This document shows, piece by piece, positions 7,535-13,632 of a stretch of DNA of 13,632 bases. The stretch lies in contig CABVDL010000073.1 in NCBI GenBank assembly GCA_902497035.1, positions 1-13,632 on the forward strand, read 5' to 3'. The first letter of the stretch is position 1, and each line of letters starts with the position of its first letter. Source of the stretch: an uncultured Prevotella sp. GTDB taxonomy: Bacteria; Bacteroidota; Bacteroidia; Bacteroidales; Bacteroidaceae. The notes beneath the pieces were generated by a model. The model did not search any database, was not told where the DNA came from, and saw only the letters and a program-made list of their open reading frames with translations. Made by a program: the position numbers and the translations under genes.

Positions 7535-7580
7535 ATGACACACCCTCTCTCTTTTTACACCTTTATAATATATATAGACC

Positions 7581-8867
7581 ATGACCTATCAGCAAACCGT
7601 AGCTTATCTCTTCAATTCCACGCCCGTCTTTGAGCATGTAGGCGCCTCTGCCTACAAAGAGGGGCTGGCAAACACCCTTGCCCTTGACCGCCATTTCTGT
7701 CATCCGCACCAAGCCTATAAGACCATCCATATTGCAGGAACAAACGGCAAAGGCTCCTGCTCACACACACTGGCTGCCATTCTGCAATCTGCGGGCTATA
7801 AAGTCGGACTCTACACCTCGCCCCATCTGGTCGATTTCCGCGAGCGCATCCGCGTCAACGGAGAGCCGATAAGCGAGCAGCGCGTCATCGACTTCGTTGA
7901 GCAGGAGCGTGCATTCTTCGAGCCGCTCCATCCCTCGTTCTTCGAGCTTACCACCGCCCTCGCCTTTCTCTACTTCAAGGAACAGCACGTCGACGTTTCG
8001 GTCGTAGAAGTGGGACTGGGAGGAAGGCTCGACTGTACAAACATCATCCGGCCAGAACTGAGCATCATCACAAACATCAGTTTCGACCACACCCAATTTC
8101 TCGGCAACACCCTGGAGAAAATCGCCGGGGAGAAAGCCGGCATCATCAAACCGCACACGCCAGTGGTTATTGGTGAGGACTTGCCTGAAACGAGGCCGGT
8201 ATTCGCAGCAAAGGCTGAAGCCTGCGAGGCACCCGTCACGTTTGCCCTGGACGAGCCGGAGGTGACGGCATCAACGCCGCGTCCTGCCGGTGGACGCGAC
8301 TACGATACGCGACACTACGGCCACCTGTTCGGTGAATTGGGCGGCGACTATCAGGTCAGGAATACGAACACCGTGCTGCACGCATTGAATATCCTGACCA
8401 CCAAATTCAAAATTGCCAATGAGAATATAGCCTTTGGCATGGCCCATGTAGCTGAACTCACGGGACTTCGCGGCCGCTGGGAGCAGGTGCGCCGACAGCC
8501 GCGCGTGGTCTGCGACACCGGCCACAATGTCGGCGGATGGCAGTATCTCTCACATCAAATCTCCTCCCAGCCCTGCCGCCGGCTGCGCATCGTCTTCGGC
8601 ATGGTTGACGACAAGGACATTGACACTGTCATGAAGCTGTTGCCGCACAACGCCGTCTATTATTGGGTGCAGGCCACCTCGAAGCGTGCTTTCCCCTCAG
8701 CCAAGGTCACTGAGGAAGGCAAACGGGCCGGACTTGATGGCATTGACTGCGGCGCTGTGGGCAACGGCTACAGCCACGCACTTGCCGATGCAGCACCCGA
8801 CGACTTCATTTTCGTTGGCGGGTCAAGCTATATTGTGGCCGATTTTCTTGCGCTAAACCATTTTTAA
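7581..8867 (+). CDS. folC: FolC, bifunctional folylpolyglutamate synthase/dihydrofolate synthase
   Basis: An ATP-dependent Mur-ligase-family enzyme that adds glutamate to dihydropteroate and/or extends folate polyglutamate tails in the cytoplasm. Seen in 428 aa: P-loop IAGTNGKGSCSHTL (GTNGKGS at 53-59), LYTSPHLVDFRERIRVNG, the FELTTALAFLYF segment, the metal-binding VEVGLGGRLDCTN (Glu143), FDHTQFLGNTLEKIAGEKAGIIK with His170 and Lys185 (the position that is carbamylated in the family), and the C-terminal domain motif CDTGHNVGGW (312-320) followed by VFGMVDDKD. Whether both activities are present cannot be told from motifs. ATG 7581 has no Shine-Dalgarno. It is separated from dnaJ by 122 bp holding the hairpin and from galM by 99 bp holding a promoter, so it is probably transcribed alone. 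Confidence 0.94.
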   Translation: MTYQQTVAYLFNSTPVFEHVGASAYKEGLANTLALDRHFCHPHQAYKTIHIAGTNGKGSCSHTLAAILQSAGYKVGLYTSPHLVDFRERIRVNGEPISEQRVIDFVEQERAFFEPLHPSFFELTTALAFLYFKEQHVDVSVVEVGLGGRLDCTNIIRPELSIITNISFDHTQFLGNTLEKIAGEKAGIIKPHTPVVIGEDLPETRPVFAAKAEACEAPVTFALDEPEVTASTPRPAGGRDYDTRHYGHLFGELGGDYQVRNTNTVLHALNILTTKFKIANENIAFGMAHVAELTGLRGRWEQVRRQPRVVCDTGHNVGGWQYLSHQISSQPCRRLRIVFGMVDDKDIDTVMKLLPHNAVYYWVQATSKRAFPSAKVTEEGKRAGLDGIDCGAVGNGYSHALADAAPDDFIFVGGSSYIVADFLALNHF

Positions 8868-8899
8868 CACTGTCGCTAAACATTATTTTCACGTTTTAG

Positions 8900-8930
8900 T
8901 TGCTGTTCCCGTTTATTTTTGTTTACTTTG
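8900..8930 (+). promoter_or_regulatory. Bacteroidetes-type promoter of the galM-galK-rpiB operon
   Basis: A -33 TTG (8900-8902) and a near-consensus -7 box TTACTTTG (8923-8930, one mismatch to TAnnTTTG) are separated by 20 nt, the same spacing as the two promoters near the right edge. Transcription would start near 8937, about 30 nt before galM. Confidence 0.65.
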
Positions 8931-8966
8931 CAGAAAAGAAAATTTCAACTAAAAACTATCTGAGAT

Positions 8967-10058
8967 ATGGCAAATACTGAAGAAACACCAAACGCATGCG
9001 GTCTGTTGCGCAAGGATTTTCAAACAACCGTAAACGGGAAAAAGACAGACCTTTTCGTCTTGCGTAACAGCCAAGGTAACGAAGTAGCCATCACCAATTA
9101 CGGCGGTGCCGTGGTAGCCATCATGGTTCCTGACAAAGAGGGCAAACTCGGCAACGTGATTATGGGCCACGACAACATCAACGATGTCATCAACTCTCCC
9201 GAGCCCTATCTGTCAAGACTCATCGGACGCTTCGGCAACCGTATTGCAAAAGGACATTTCACGCTGCACGACAAAGAATATTACGTGCCAATCAACAATG
9301 GTCCCAACTCACTCCACGGCGGTAAGAAAGGTTTCAACGTAAAGGTATGGAGTCCGGAGCTGATGAATGACCACACGTTAGTACTCAACTACACTTCCCC
9401 CTACGGCGAGGAAGGCTACAGCGGAGAGCTCAAGGTTACCGTGGAATACACTTGGACTGATGACAACGAGTTGCATATTGATTATCTCGCCTCCACCAAC
9501 AAGAAGACCATCATCAACCTGACCCATCACGCATTCTTTGCTCTCGCCGGTATCGCCAATCCCACCCCGACAGTTGATAACGTAGAGCTCCAACTTAATG
9601 CCAACTTCTATCTCCCTATTGACGAGACATCCATCCCCACAGGCGAAATCAGGTTTGTGAAAGACACTCCGTTTGATTTCACCACCCCCAAACCCATTGG
9701 AAAAGACATTGATGCCGATAACGAGCAGATCAGGAACGGGTCGGGCTTCGACCACTGCTACGTGCTCAACAAGCGCGAGGTGGGAGAGCTGAGTCTTGCA
9801 GCCGAGGCCTACGAGCCAGTATCCGGCAGAACGCTTAAGATGCTCACCACCGAGCCAGGCGTGCAGCTTTATACCGGCAACTTCCTCAGCGGCTTCAAGG
9901 GTACCCACGGTGCCACCTATCCCCGCCGCTCGGCTATCTGCCTTGAGGCACAGCATTTCCCTGATTCCCCCAACCGCCCCTACTTCCCCTCTGTCGTTCT
10001 CAATCCAGGCGAGCGTTATCGTCAGACAACAGTATATCGCTTTGGCGTAAGAAAGTAA
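8967..10058 (+). CDS. galM: GalM, aldose 1-epimerase (galactose mutarotase)
   Basis: Interconverts beta- and alpha-D-galactose, supplying the alpha anomer to galactokinase. The 363 aa show the galactose mutarotase fold motifs: RLIGRFGNRIAKGHF, NNGPNSLHGG (substrate-binding His117), INLTHHAFFALAG with the catalytic acid His188, GSGFDHCYVL (Asp262), and SAICLEAQHFPDSPN with the catalytic base Glu327, ending in LNPGERYRQTTVYRFGV. There is no signal peptide, so it is cytoplasmic, unlike the lipoprotein mutarotases found in some Bacteroidetes polysaccharide loci. galK follows after 39 bp, which supports galactose as the substrate. Confidence 0.96.
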   Translation: MANTEETPNACGLLRKDFQTTVNGKKTDLFVLRNSQGNEVAITNYGGAVVAIMVPDKEGKLGNVIMGHDNINDVINSPEPYLSRLIGRFGNRIAKGHFTLHDKEYYVPINNGPNSLHGGKKGFNVKVWSPELMNDHTLVLNYTSPYGEEGYSGELKVTVEYTWTDDNELHIDYLASTNKKTIINLTHHAFFALAGIANPTPTVDNVELQLNANFYLPIDETSIPTGEIRFVKDTPFDFTTPKPIGKDIDADNEQIRNGSGFDHCYVLNKREVGELSLAAEAYEPVSGRTLKMLTTEPGVQLYTGNFLSGFKGTHGATYPRRSAICLEAQHFPDSPNRPYFPSVVLNPGERYRQTTVYRFGVRK

Positions 10059-10097
10059 AGCAATATAAGCATAAACCCACTAAAAAACAATTAATCT

Positions 10098-11258
<1,161 letters not shown>

Positions 11259-11262
11259 GGCC

Positions 11263-11712
11263 ATGGACATCAAGACAGTGGGGCTGGCCAGCGACCACGC
11301 CGGCTTTGCCCTGAAGCAATTTGTCAGACAGTATCTCGACGAGAAGCACATTCCCTACAAGGATTTCGGCTGCTTCTCGTCGGAGTCGTGCAACTACGCC
11401 GAGTTCGGCCATCTCTTAGGTTCTGCGATTGAGAGCGGCGAGGTCTATCCGGGAATTGGCATCTGCGGTTCAGGCGAGGGAATGGCCATGACGCTGAACA
11501 AACATCAGAAAGTAAGGGCCGGACTGTGCTGGATGCCCGAGATTGCCCATCTCATCCGACAGCACAACGACGCCAACGTGCTGGTCATGCCAGGCCGGTT
11601 TATCGACGAGCAGACAGCGCGTTCAATCATGGACGAGTTTTTCAACACCGATTTTGAGGGTGGACGTCACCTGCAACGTATCCAAAGGATACCGTTACGA
11701 CCACAAAAATGA
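11263..11712 (+). CDS. rpiB: RpiB/LacAB-family sugar-phosphate isomerase, probable ribose-5-phosphate isomerase B
   Basis: Interconverts ribose 5-phosphate and ribulose 5-phosphate in the pentose phosphate pathway. The 149 aa align along their whole length with E. coli RpiB: GLASDHAGFALK with Asp11 and His12, the active-site cysteine Cys68 in GIGICGSGEGMAM, RQHNDANVLVMPGR with His101, and the closing FEGGRHLQRIQ. The open frame extends upstream into galK as far as 11152, but homology begins at ATG 11263, which is 4 bp after the galK stop and preceded by TAAGG. Allose- or galactose-6-phosphate isomerase (LacAB) cannot be fully excluded. The neighbouring galactokinase makes the 1-phosphate, so LacAB is less likely. 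Confidence 0.92.
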   Translation: MDIKTVGLASDHAGFALKQFVRQYLDEKHIPYKDFGCFSSESCNYAEFGHLLGSAIESGEVYPGIGICGSGEGMAMTLNKHQKVRAGLCWMPEIAHLIRQHNDANVLVMPGRFIDEQTARSIMDEFFNTDFEGGRHLQRIQRIPLRPQK

Positions 11713-11729
11713 AGTTAAACGACAATAGA

Positions 11730-11769
11730 AAAGAGGGTGAAGCACAAACAGTTGTGCTACACCCTCTTT
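11730..11769 (+). terminator. Strong 18-bp hairpin terminator of the galM-galK-rpiB operon
   Basis: AAAGAGGGTGAAGCACAA (11730-11747) pairs with TTGTGCTACACCCTCTTT (11752-11769) with one A-A mismatch (11740/11759) and a 4-nt loop ACAG. The stem carries A residues on the left and T residues on the right, so it could act in both directions. It begins 18 bp after the rpiB stop. Confidence 0.85.
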
Positions 11770-11800
11770 CCTGTCAGTCAGCACAAGCGTACAGGTCATC

Positions 11801-11923
11801 ATCAAGAATCGTAGCAAAGATCAGCAATTATCGCAGAAAGATCAGCAATTGGATCGAATACGAGAGAAGTTGCGAAAGCAGGGATTGTCGGAAGATGAGA
11901 TTGCGGAGATGTTTGGGAAATAA
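11801..11923 (+). pseudogene. Decayed 3' end of a coiled-coil-tailed gene (possibly Rpn-family nuclease/transposase)
   Basis: The frame ending in TAA 11921-11923 encodes IKNRSKDQQLSQKDQQLD, then RIREKLRKQGLSEDEIAEMFGK. The KDQQLSQ unit is a heptad repeated nearly twice (AAAGATCAGCAATT at 11816-11829 and again at 11837-11850, period 21 bp), followed by a helix-turn-like LSEDEIAEMFG ending. This looks like the C-terminus of a real protein, yet the frame is open only from 11741, holds no ATG, and its first part overlaps the rpiB terminator hairpin. The body of the gene is missing. Heptad KDQ-type tails followed by an amphipathic end are, from memory, typical of Bacteroidetes Rpn/PD-(D/E)XK nuclease 'transposases'. 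That identity is inference, without the nuclease domain to confirm it. Confidence 0.5.
11885..11915 (+). promoter_or_regulatory. Candidate promoter for the LytTR gene inside the gene remnant
   Basis: TTG (11885-11887) and GATGTTTG (11908-11915, one mismatch to TAnnTTTG) are 20 nt apart, matching the spacing of the better promoters in this window. It would start transcription near 11922, about 19 nt before the ATG. The match lies in former coding sequence and may be chance. Confidence 0.28.
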
Positions 11924-11940
11924 GAGGGCGTTGTGAACAG

Positions 11941-12783
11941 ATGAGCAGAATAAAAAGGTTGATATGTTTCTTTTACAGAACGTTGCCCCAAAACGACCAA
12001 GGCAACTGGCTGCAGGCAGGACTGATTGCCGGTGCCATCGTATTTTTCCTTCTTTTCTTTCTCAGGCCCTTTGGTCTGGGTCAGTTTGAAGGAAACATCT
12101 TTTTCGTGGCACTCTGCTTCTCCTTGTTGTCCGTAGCCGTCACGTGGTGCTATGGCGAGTGTGTTTTCAAGCCCTGGGTGCGGCGGGTCAAGACATGGCG
12201 GGTGTGGCATGAGTGCGTGGCTATTCTGCTATTGCTCTGCTGTATCAGCATGGGTAGTAGTGTTGTCAATACGCTGTTGTTCCACAATTCGCTCTCGCCC
12301 CAACTCGTCCTGGCCTATCTCTATGCCACCCTGCTCTTCGGCATTCCCATCACGCTCACCATCGTAGCCTTGGAATATCAGCGGCGGTTGCGCACACGTC
12401 TGGCAGAACTGCTGCCTAAGGACACCGACGCGCAAGCCGAAGAGACGGTGACCTTTCACGACACGTCAGTGCGTGGCAACGACCTCACGCTCCCCCTGTC
12501 CGACTTTCTCTACGCCGAAGCACAGAAAAACTGCGTTGACATCTACTTCCTACGCGAAGGTCATGTCGAGCACCAACAATTGCGCACCACGCTGACCTCT
12601 GTCCTTGCCGATGCCAACGAGAAGAGCATCTTTCAATGCCACCGCTCGTTCATCGTCAACCTCAGCAACATCCTATCCGCTCATGGCAACTCCAACGGTT
12701 ACCAACTCACCGTGGGCGACGAGCACCATACAGTGCCCGTGTCACGAAGCTATGTGCCCAAGCTGCGGTCATTTGTCGGGTAA
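11941..12783 (+). CDS. Membrane-anchored LytTR-family transcriptional regulator
   Basis: A DNA-binding regulator tethered to the inner membrane. Four predicted transmembrane helices lie at about 25-45, 52-72, 91-113 and 122-145, with short loops and no recognisable sensor domain. A linker (about 146-182) is followed by a C-terminal LytTR domain (183-280), shown by FLYAEAQKNCVDIYF, LRTTLTSVL, FQCHRSFIVNLSNI and HTVPVSRSYVPKLRSF. The 280-aa architecture (four TM plus LytTR, no receiver domain) is common in Bacteroidetes and differs from soluble AgrA/LytR response regulators. No partner histidine kinase is in the window. What it senses or regulates is unknown. The start is 17 bp after the remnant's stop codon, and the stop is 4 bp from the convergent DUF2442-HTH gene. 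Confidence 0.88.
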   Translation: MSRIKRLICFFYRTLPQNDQGNWLQAGLIAGAIVFFLLFFLRPFGLGQFEGNIFFVALCFSLLSVAVTWCYGECVFKPWVRRVKTWRVWHECVAILLLLCCISMGSSVVNTLLFHNSLSPQLVLAYLYATLLFGIPITLTIVALEYQRRLRTRLAELLPKDTDAQAEETVTFHDTSVRGNDLTLPLSDFLYAEAQKNCVDIYFLREGHVEHQQLRTTLTSVLADANEKSIFQCHRSFIVNLSNILSAHGNSNGYQLTVGDEHHTVPVSRSYVPKLRSFVG

Positions 12784-12787
12784 AAGG

Positions 12788-13201
12788 CTAAGCACTCAGC
12801 AACTCTTTCCCAAACCGATGCAAAGCTTCTCGAATTTGCTGAACTCGTTTTTCGCTTGGCTTGGAAATACCATAAATATAGCGGGCCATCAAACTCTTAT
12901 TGATGTTGATGGCACGAGCCACTTCAGACACATTCAGCCAAGGATAATTGGCAAACATCCTTGCTATCTCATTATCTTTCGGTTCAGAGACTTCATAAAA
13001 ACTACTGATGTGCATGTCAACATCCAAGCTTTCCCATCTGATGTCCTCCCCATCATCACCAATAACATAATCACTGCGTTGTTCCGGTGAAGCATCTTTC
13101 AAATCAGGATAAGCCTCCAAAGGCCTGCTATACACTTTGCCTTCCTGCGTCTTCATATAGATACGGTCAGCGTCAAACCAAACAGTCTTAATCTTCTCCA
13201 T
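12788..13201 (-). CDS. DUF2442-HTH fusion protein, probable antitoxin or autoregulator
   Basis: 137 aa in two parts. The N-terminal half (1-70, MEKIKTVWFDADRIYMKT to GEDIRWESLDVDMHISSF) resembles DUF2442. The C-terminal half (about 85-132, LNVSEVARAININKSLMARYIYGISKPSEKRVQQIREAL) is a helix-turn-helix of XRE-like type with a recognition-helix-like NKSLMARYIYG. The frame could open at 13234, overlapping the upstream gene, but ATG 13201 is preferred: AAGGAGG (13214-13208) lies 6 nt before it and homology begins there. It is the second gene after the DUF4160 protein, 20 bp away. DUF4160 and DUF2442 are often adjacent in bacteria, and I infer a toxin-antitoxin-like module with this protein as DNA-binding antitoxin. 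No experimental function is known to me. Confidence 0.8.
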   Translation of the reverse strand: MEKIKTVWFDADRIYMKTQEGKVYSRPLEAYPDLKDASPEQRSDYVIGDDGEDIRWESLDVDMHISSFYEVSEPKDNEIARMFANYPWLNVSEVARAININKSLMARYIYGISKPSEKRVQQIREALHRFGKELLSA

Positions 13202-13207
13202 CTTGAA

Positions 13208-13214
13208 CCTCCTT
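13208..13214 (-). promoter_or_regulatory. Strong Shine-Dalgarno AAGGAGG for the DUF2442-HTH gene
   Basis: AAGGAGG on the minus strand, 6 nt before ATG 13201. It decides the start over the longer frame from 13234. It stands out because umuD, grpE, dnaJ, folC, galM and galK show no such site. Confidence 0.85.
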
Positions 13215-13221
13215 ATCTTAA

Positions 13222-13455
13222 TTAATCGAAGCATTTATGCCATTCCTCGATAAATTCTTCTCTATAATTGTTACACGTATTAATCGCCTTTTTCATCACT
13301 TGCTCTTTAATGCCATGGTTATAAATAACTCTAACATCAGGACTGAGCTCTATCTTGGCTTTTTTCCCTCCATAAGAAATATGTACATGAATGGGCTCAT
13401 GCTCATCCATATAGAAGAAAAAACGTATTCCAAAAACTATAAGCAATGTAGGCAT
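13222..13455 (-). CDS. DUF4160 small protein, probable partner (toxin candidate) of DUF2442-HTH
   Basis: 77 aa, full length for DUF4160: the start MPTLLIVFGIRFFFYMDEHEPIHVHISY, then KKAKIELSPDVRVIYNHGIKEQVMKKA, and the end EFIEEWHKCFD. The conserved FFFYxxEHEPxHVH block and the NHG-K-E turn are present; no catalytic function is established. It is the first gene of a two-gene operon. ATG 13455 lies only about 12 nt after the -7 box, so the mRNA would be almost leaderless, with no Shine-Dalgarno, in contrast to the next gene. The DNA is visibly more AT-rich than the plus-strand genes, which fits an acquired module. Toxin activity is inferred only from the pairing with a DNA-binding partner. Confidence 0.85.
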   Translation of the reverse strand: MPTLLIVFGIRFFFYMDEHEPIHVHISYGGKKAKIELSPDVRVIYNHGIKEQVMKKAINTCNNYREEFIEEWHKCFD

Positions 13456-13466
13456 CTGTTTTTCTG

Positions 13467-13497
13467 CAAAGATAGGTATAATATTTTATACCTGCAA
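13467..13497 (-). promoter_or_regulatory. Promoter of the DUF4160/DUF2442-HTH operon
   Basis: On the minus strand, -33 TTG (13497-13495) is followed by exactly 20 nt and a perfect -7 box TATCTTTG (13474-13467). Transcription would begin near 13461, a few bases before ATG 13455. Confidence 0.8.
13474..13493. promoter_or_regulatory. Perfect palindrome in the promoter spacer, candidate operator
   Basis: AGGTATAA (13474-13481) and TTATACCT (13486-13493) are exact inverted repeats with a 4-nt centre TATT. The 20-bp element fills the interval between the -33 and -7 boxes and overlaps the first base of the -7 box. A dimeric HTH protein bound here would block RNA polymerase; the DUF2442-HTH product is the obvious candidate (inference). 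Confidence 0.72.
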
Positions 13498-13632
13498 GTG
13501 ATTCAGCACTTTTCTGCTTAGTCATTCGTCCCAAATCCTTGCATTTCGTCCAGACACATAGGCGTATATCCCCGTAGTTAGCTGTCTGTCCCACAAATTT
13601 GCAGCGATGCGTTTTATGCACTAACTTTGCCG
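13494..13632. other. Intergenic region between divergent promoters
   Basis: No coding gene is supported here. The stretch separates the minus-strand DUF4160 promoter from a plus-strand promoter at the right edge. Two loosely similar segments containing GTCCCA and TTGCA (13526-13543 and 13586-13603) are seen, but the match is imperfect. Confidence 0.5.
13598..13629 (+). promoter_or_regulatory. Bacteroidetes-type promoter reading off the right edge
   Basis: -33 TTTG (13598-13601), a 20-nt spacer and a perfect -7 box TAACTTTG (13622-13629). Its gene must lie beyond the window, oriented away from the DUF4160 module. Confidence 0.72.

Noticed and set aside
13202..13234. Longer start for the DUF2442-HTH protein (11 extra residues from 13234)
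   Set aside because: AAGGAGG lies inside this extension at ideal spacing for ATG 13201, and the extra residues do not fit the DUF2442 start.
13526..13603. Two similar segments (around GTCCCA and TTGCA) suggesting a direct repeat or attachment site
   Set aside because: The match is short and gapped, with only two copies, no integrase nearby and no CRISPR-like periodicity.
13403..13621. 72-codon minus-strand frame over the DUF4160 promoter region
   Set aside because: It runs through the promoter and palindrome, shows no family resemblance and has no ribosome binding site.

Overview
The window looks like chromosomal DNA of a Bacteroidales bacterium, most likely Prevotellaceae (inference). The grounds are the Bacteroidetes-type promoters (-7 box TAnnTTTG with an upstream TTG/TTTG), the near absence of Shine-Dalgarno sequences before most starts, the protein types (a DUF4113-tailed UmuC, a membrane-anchored LytTR regulator, a secreted alkaline-phosphatase-superfamily enzyme), and moderately GC-rich coding DNA. 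Almost everything reads on the plus strand; only the last two genes are on the minus strand.

Layout. 1-54 is the 3' part of a tRNA-Lys(CUU), followed by a strong hairpin terminator (58-90). 168-2719 is a tight cluster: a secreted cyclophilin-type peptidyl-prolyl isomerase, then umuD and umuC (translesion polymerase V). 2752-3840 encodes an exported alkaline-phosphatase-superfamily hydrolase of unknown substrate. 3974-5596 is a YbiT-like ABC-F ATPase whose second nucleotide site is degenerate. 5648-7458 is the grpE-dnaJ chaperone pair, closed by a perfect 14-bp hairpin. 7581-8867 is folC. 8967-11712 is a galactose/sugar-phosphate operon galM-galK-rpiB with a good promoter in front and an 18-bp hairpin behind. 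11801-11923 holds the decayed 3' end of a coiled-coil-tailed gene, perhaps an Rpn-type nuclease/transposase, just before a membrane-anchored LytTR regulator (11941-12783). 12788-13455 (minus) is a two-gene module: a DUF4160 protein followed by a DUF2442-HTH fusion. It looks like a toxin-antitoxin-type operon. Its promoter is clear, and a perfect palindrome fills the spacer between the -33 and -7 elements. A divergent promoter sits at the right edge.

How the genes work together. umuD/umuC form the SOS mutasome and appear to be co-transcribed with the cyclophilin. GrpE and DnaJ are the nucleotide-exchange factor and J-protein co-chaperones of DnaK, which is not in the window. GalM converts beta- to alpha-galactose for GalK; RpiB acts in the pentose phosphate pathway. 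No galT or sugar transporter is present. The most distinctive parts are the DUF4160/DUF2442-HTH module with its operator-like palindrome and uniquely strong ribosome binding site, the asymmetric ABC-F protein, and the gene remnant in front of lytTR.
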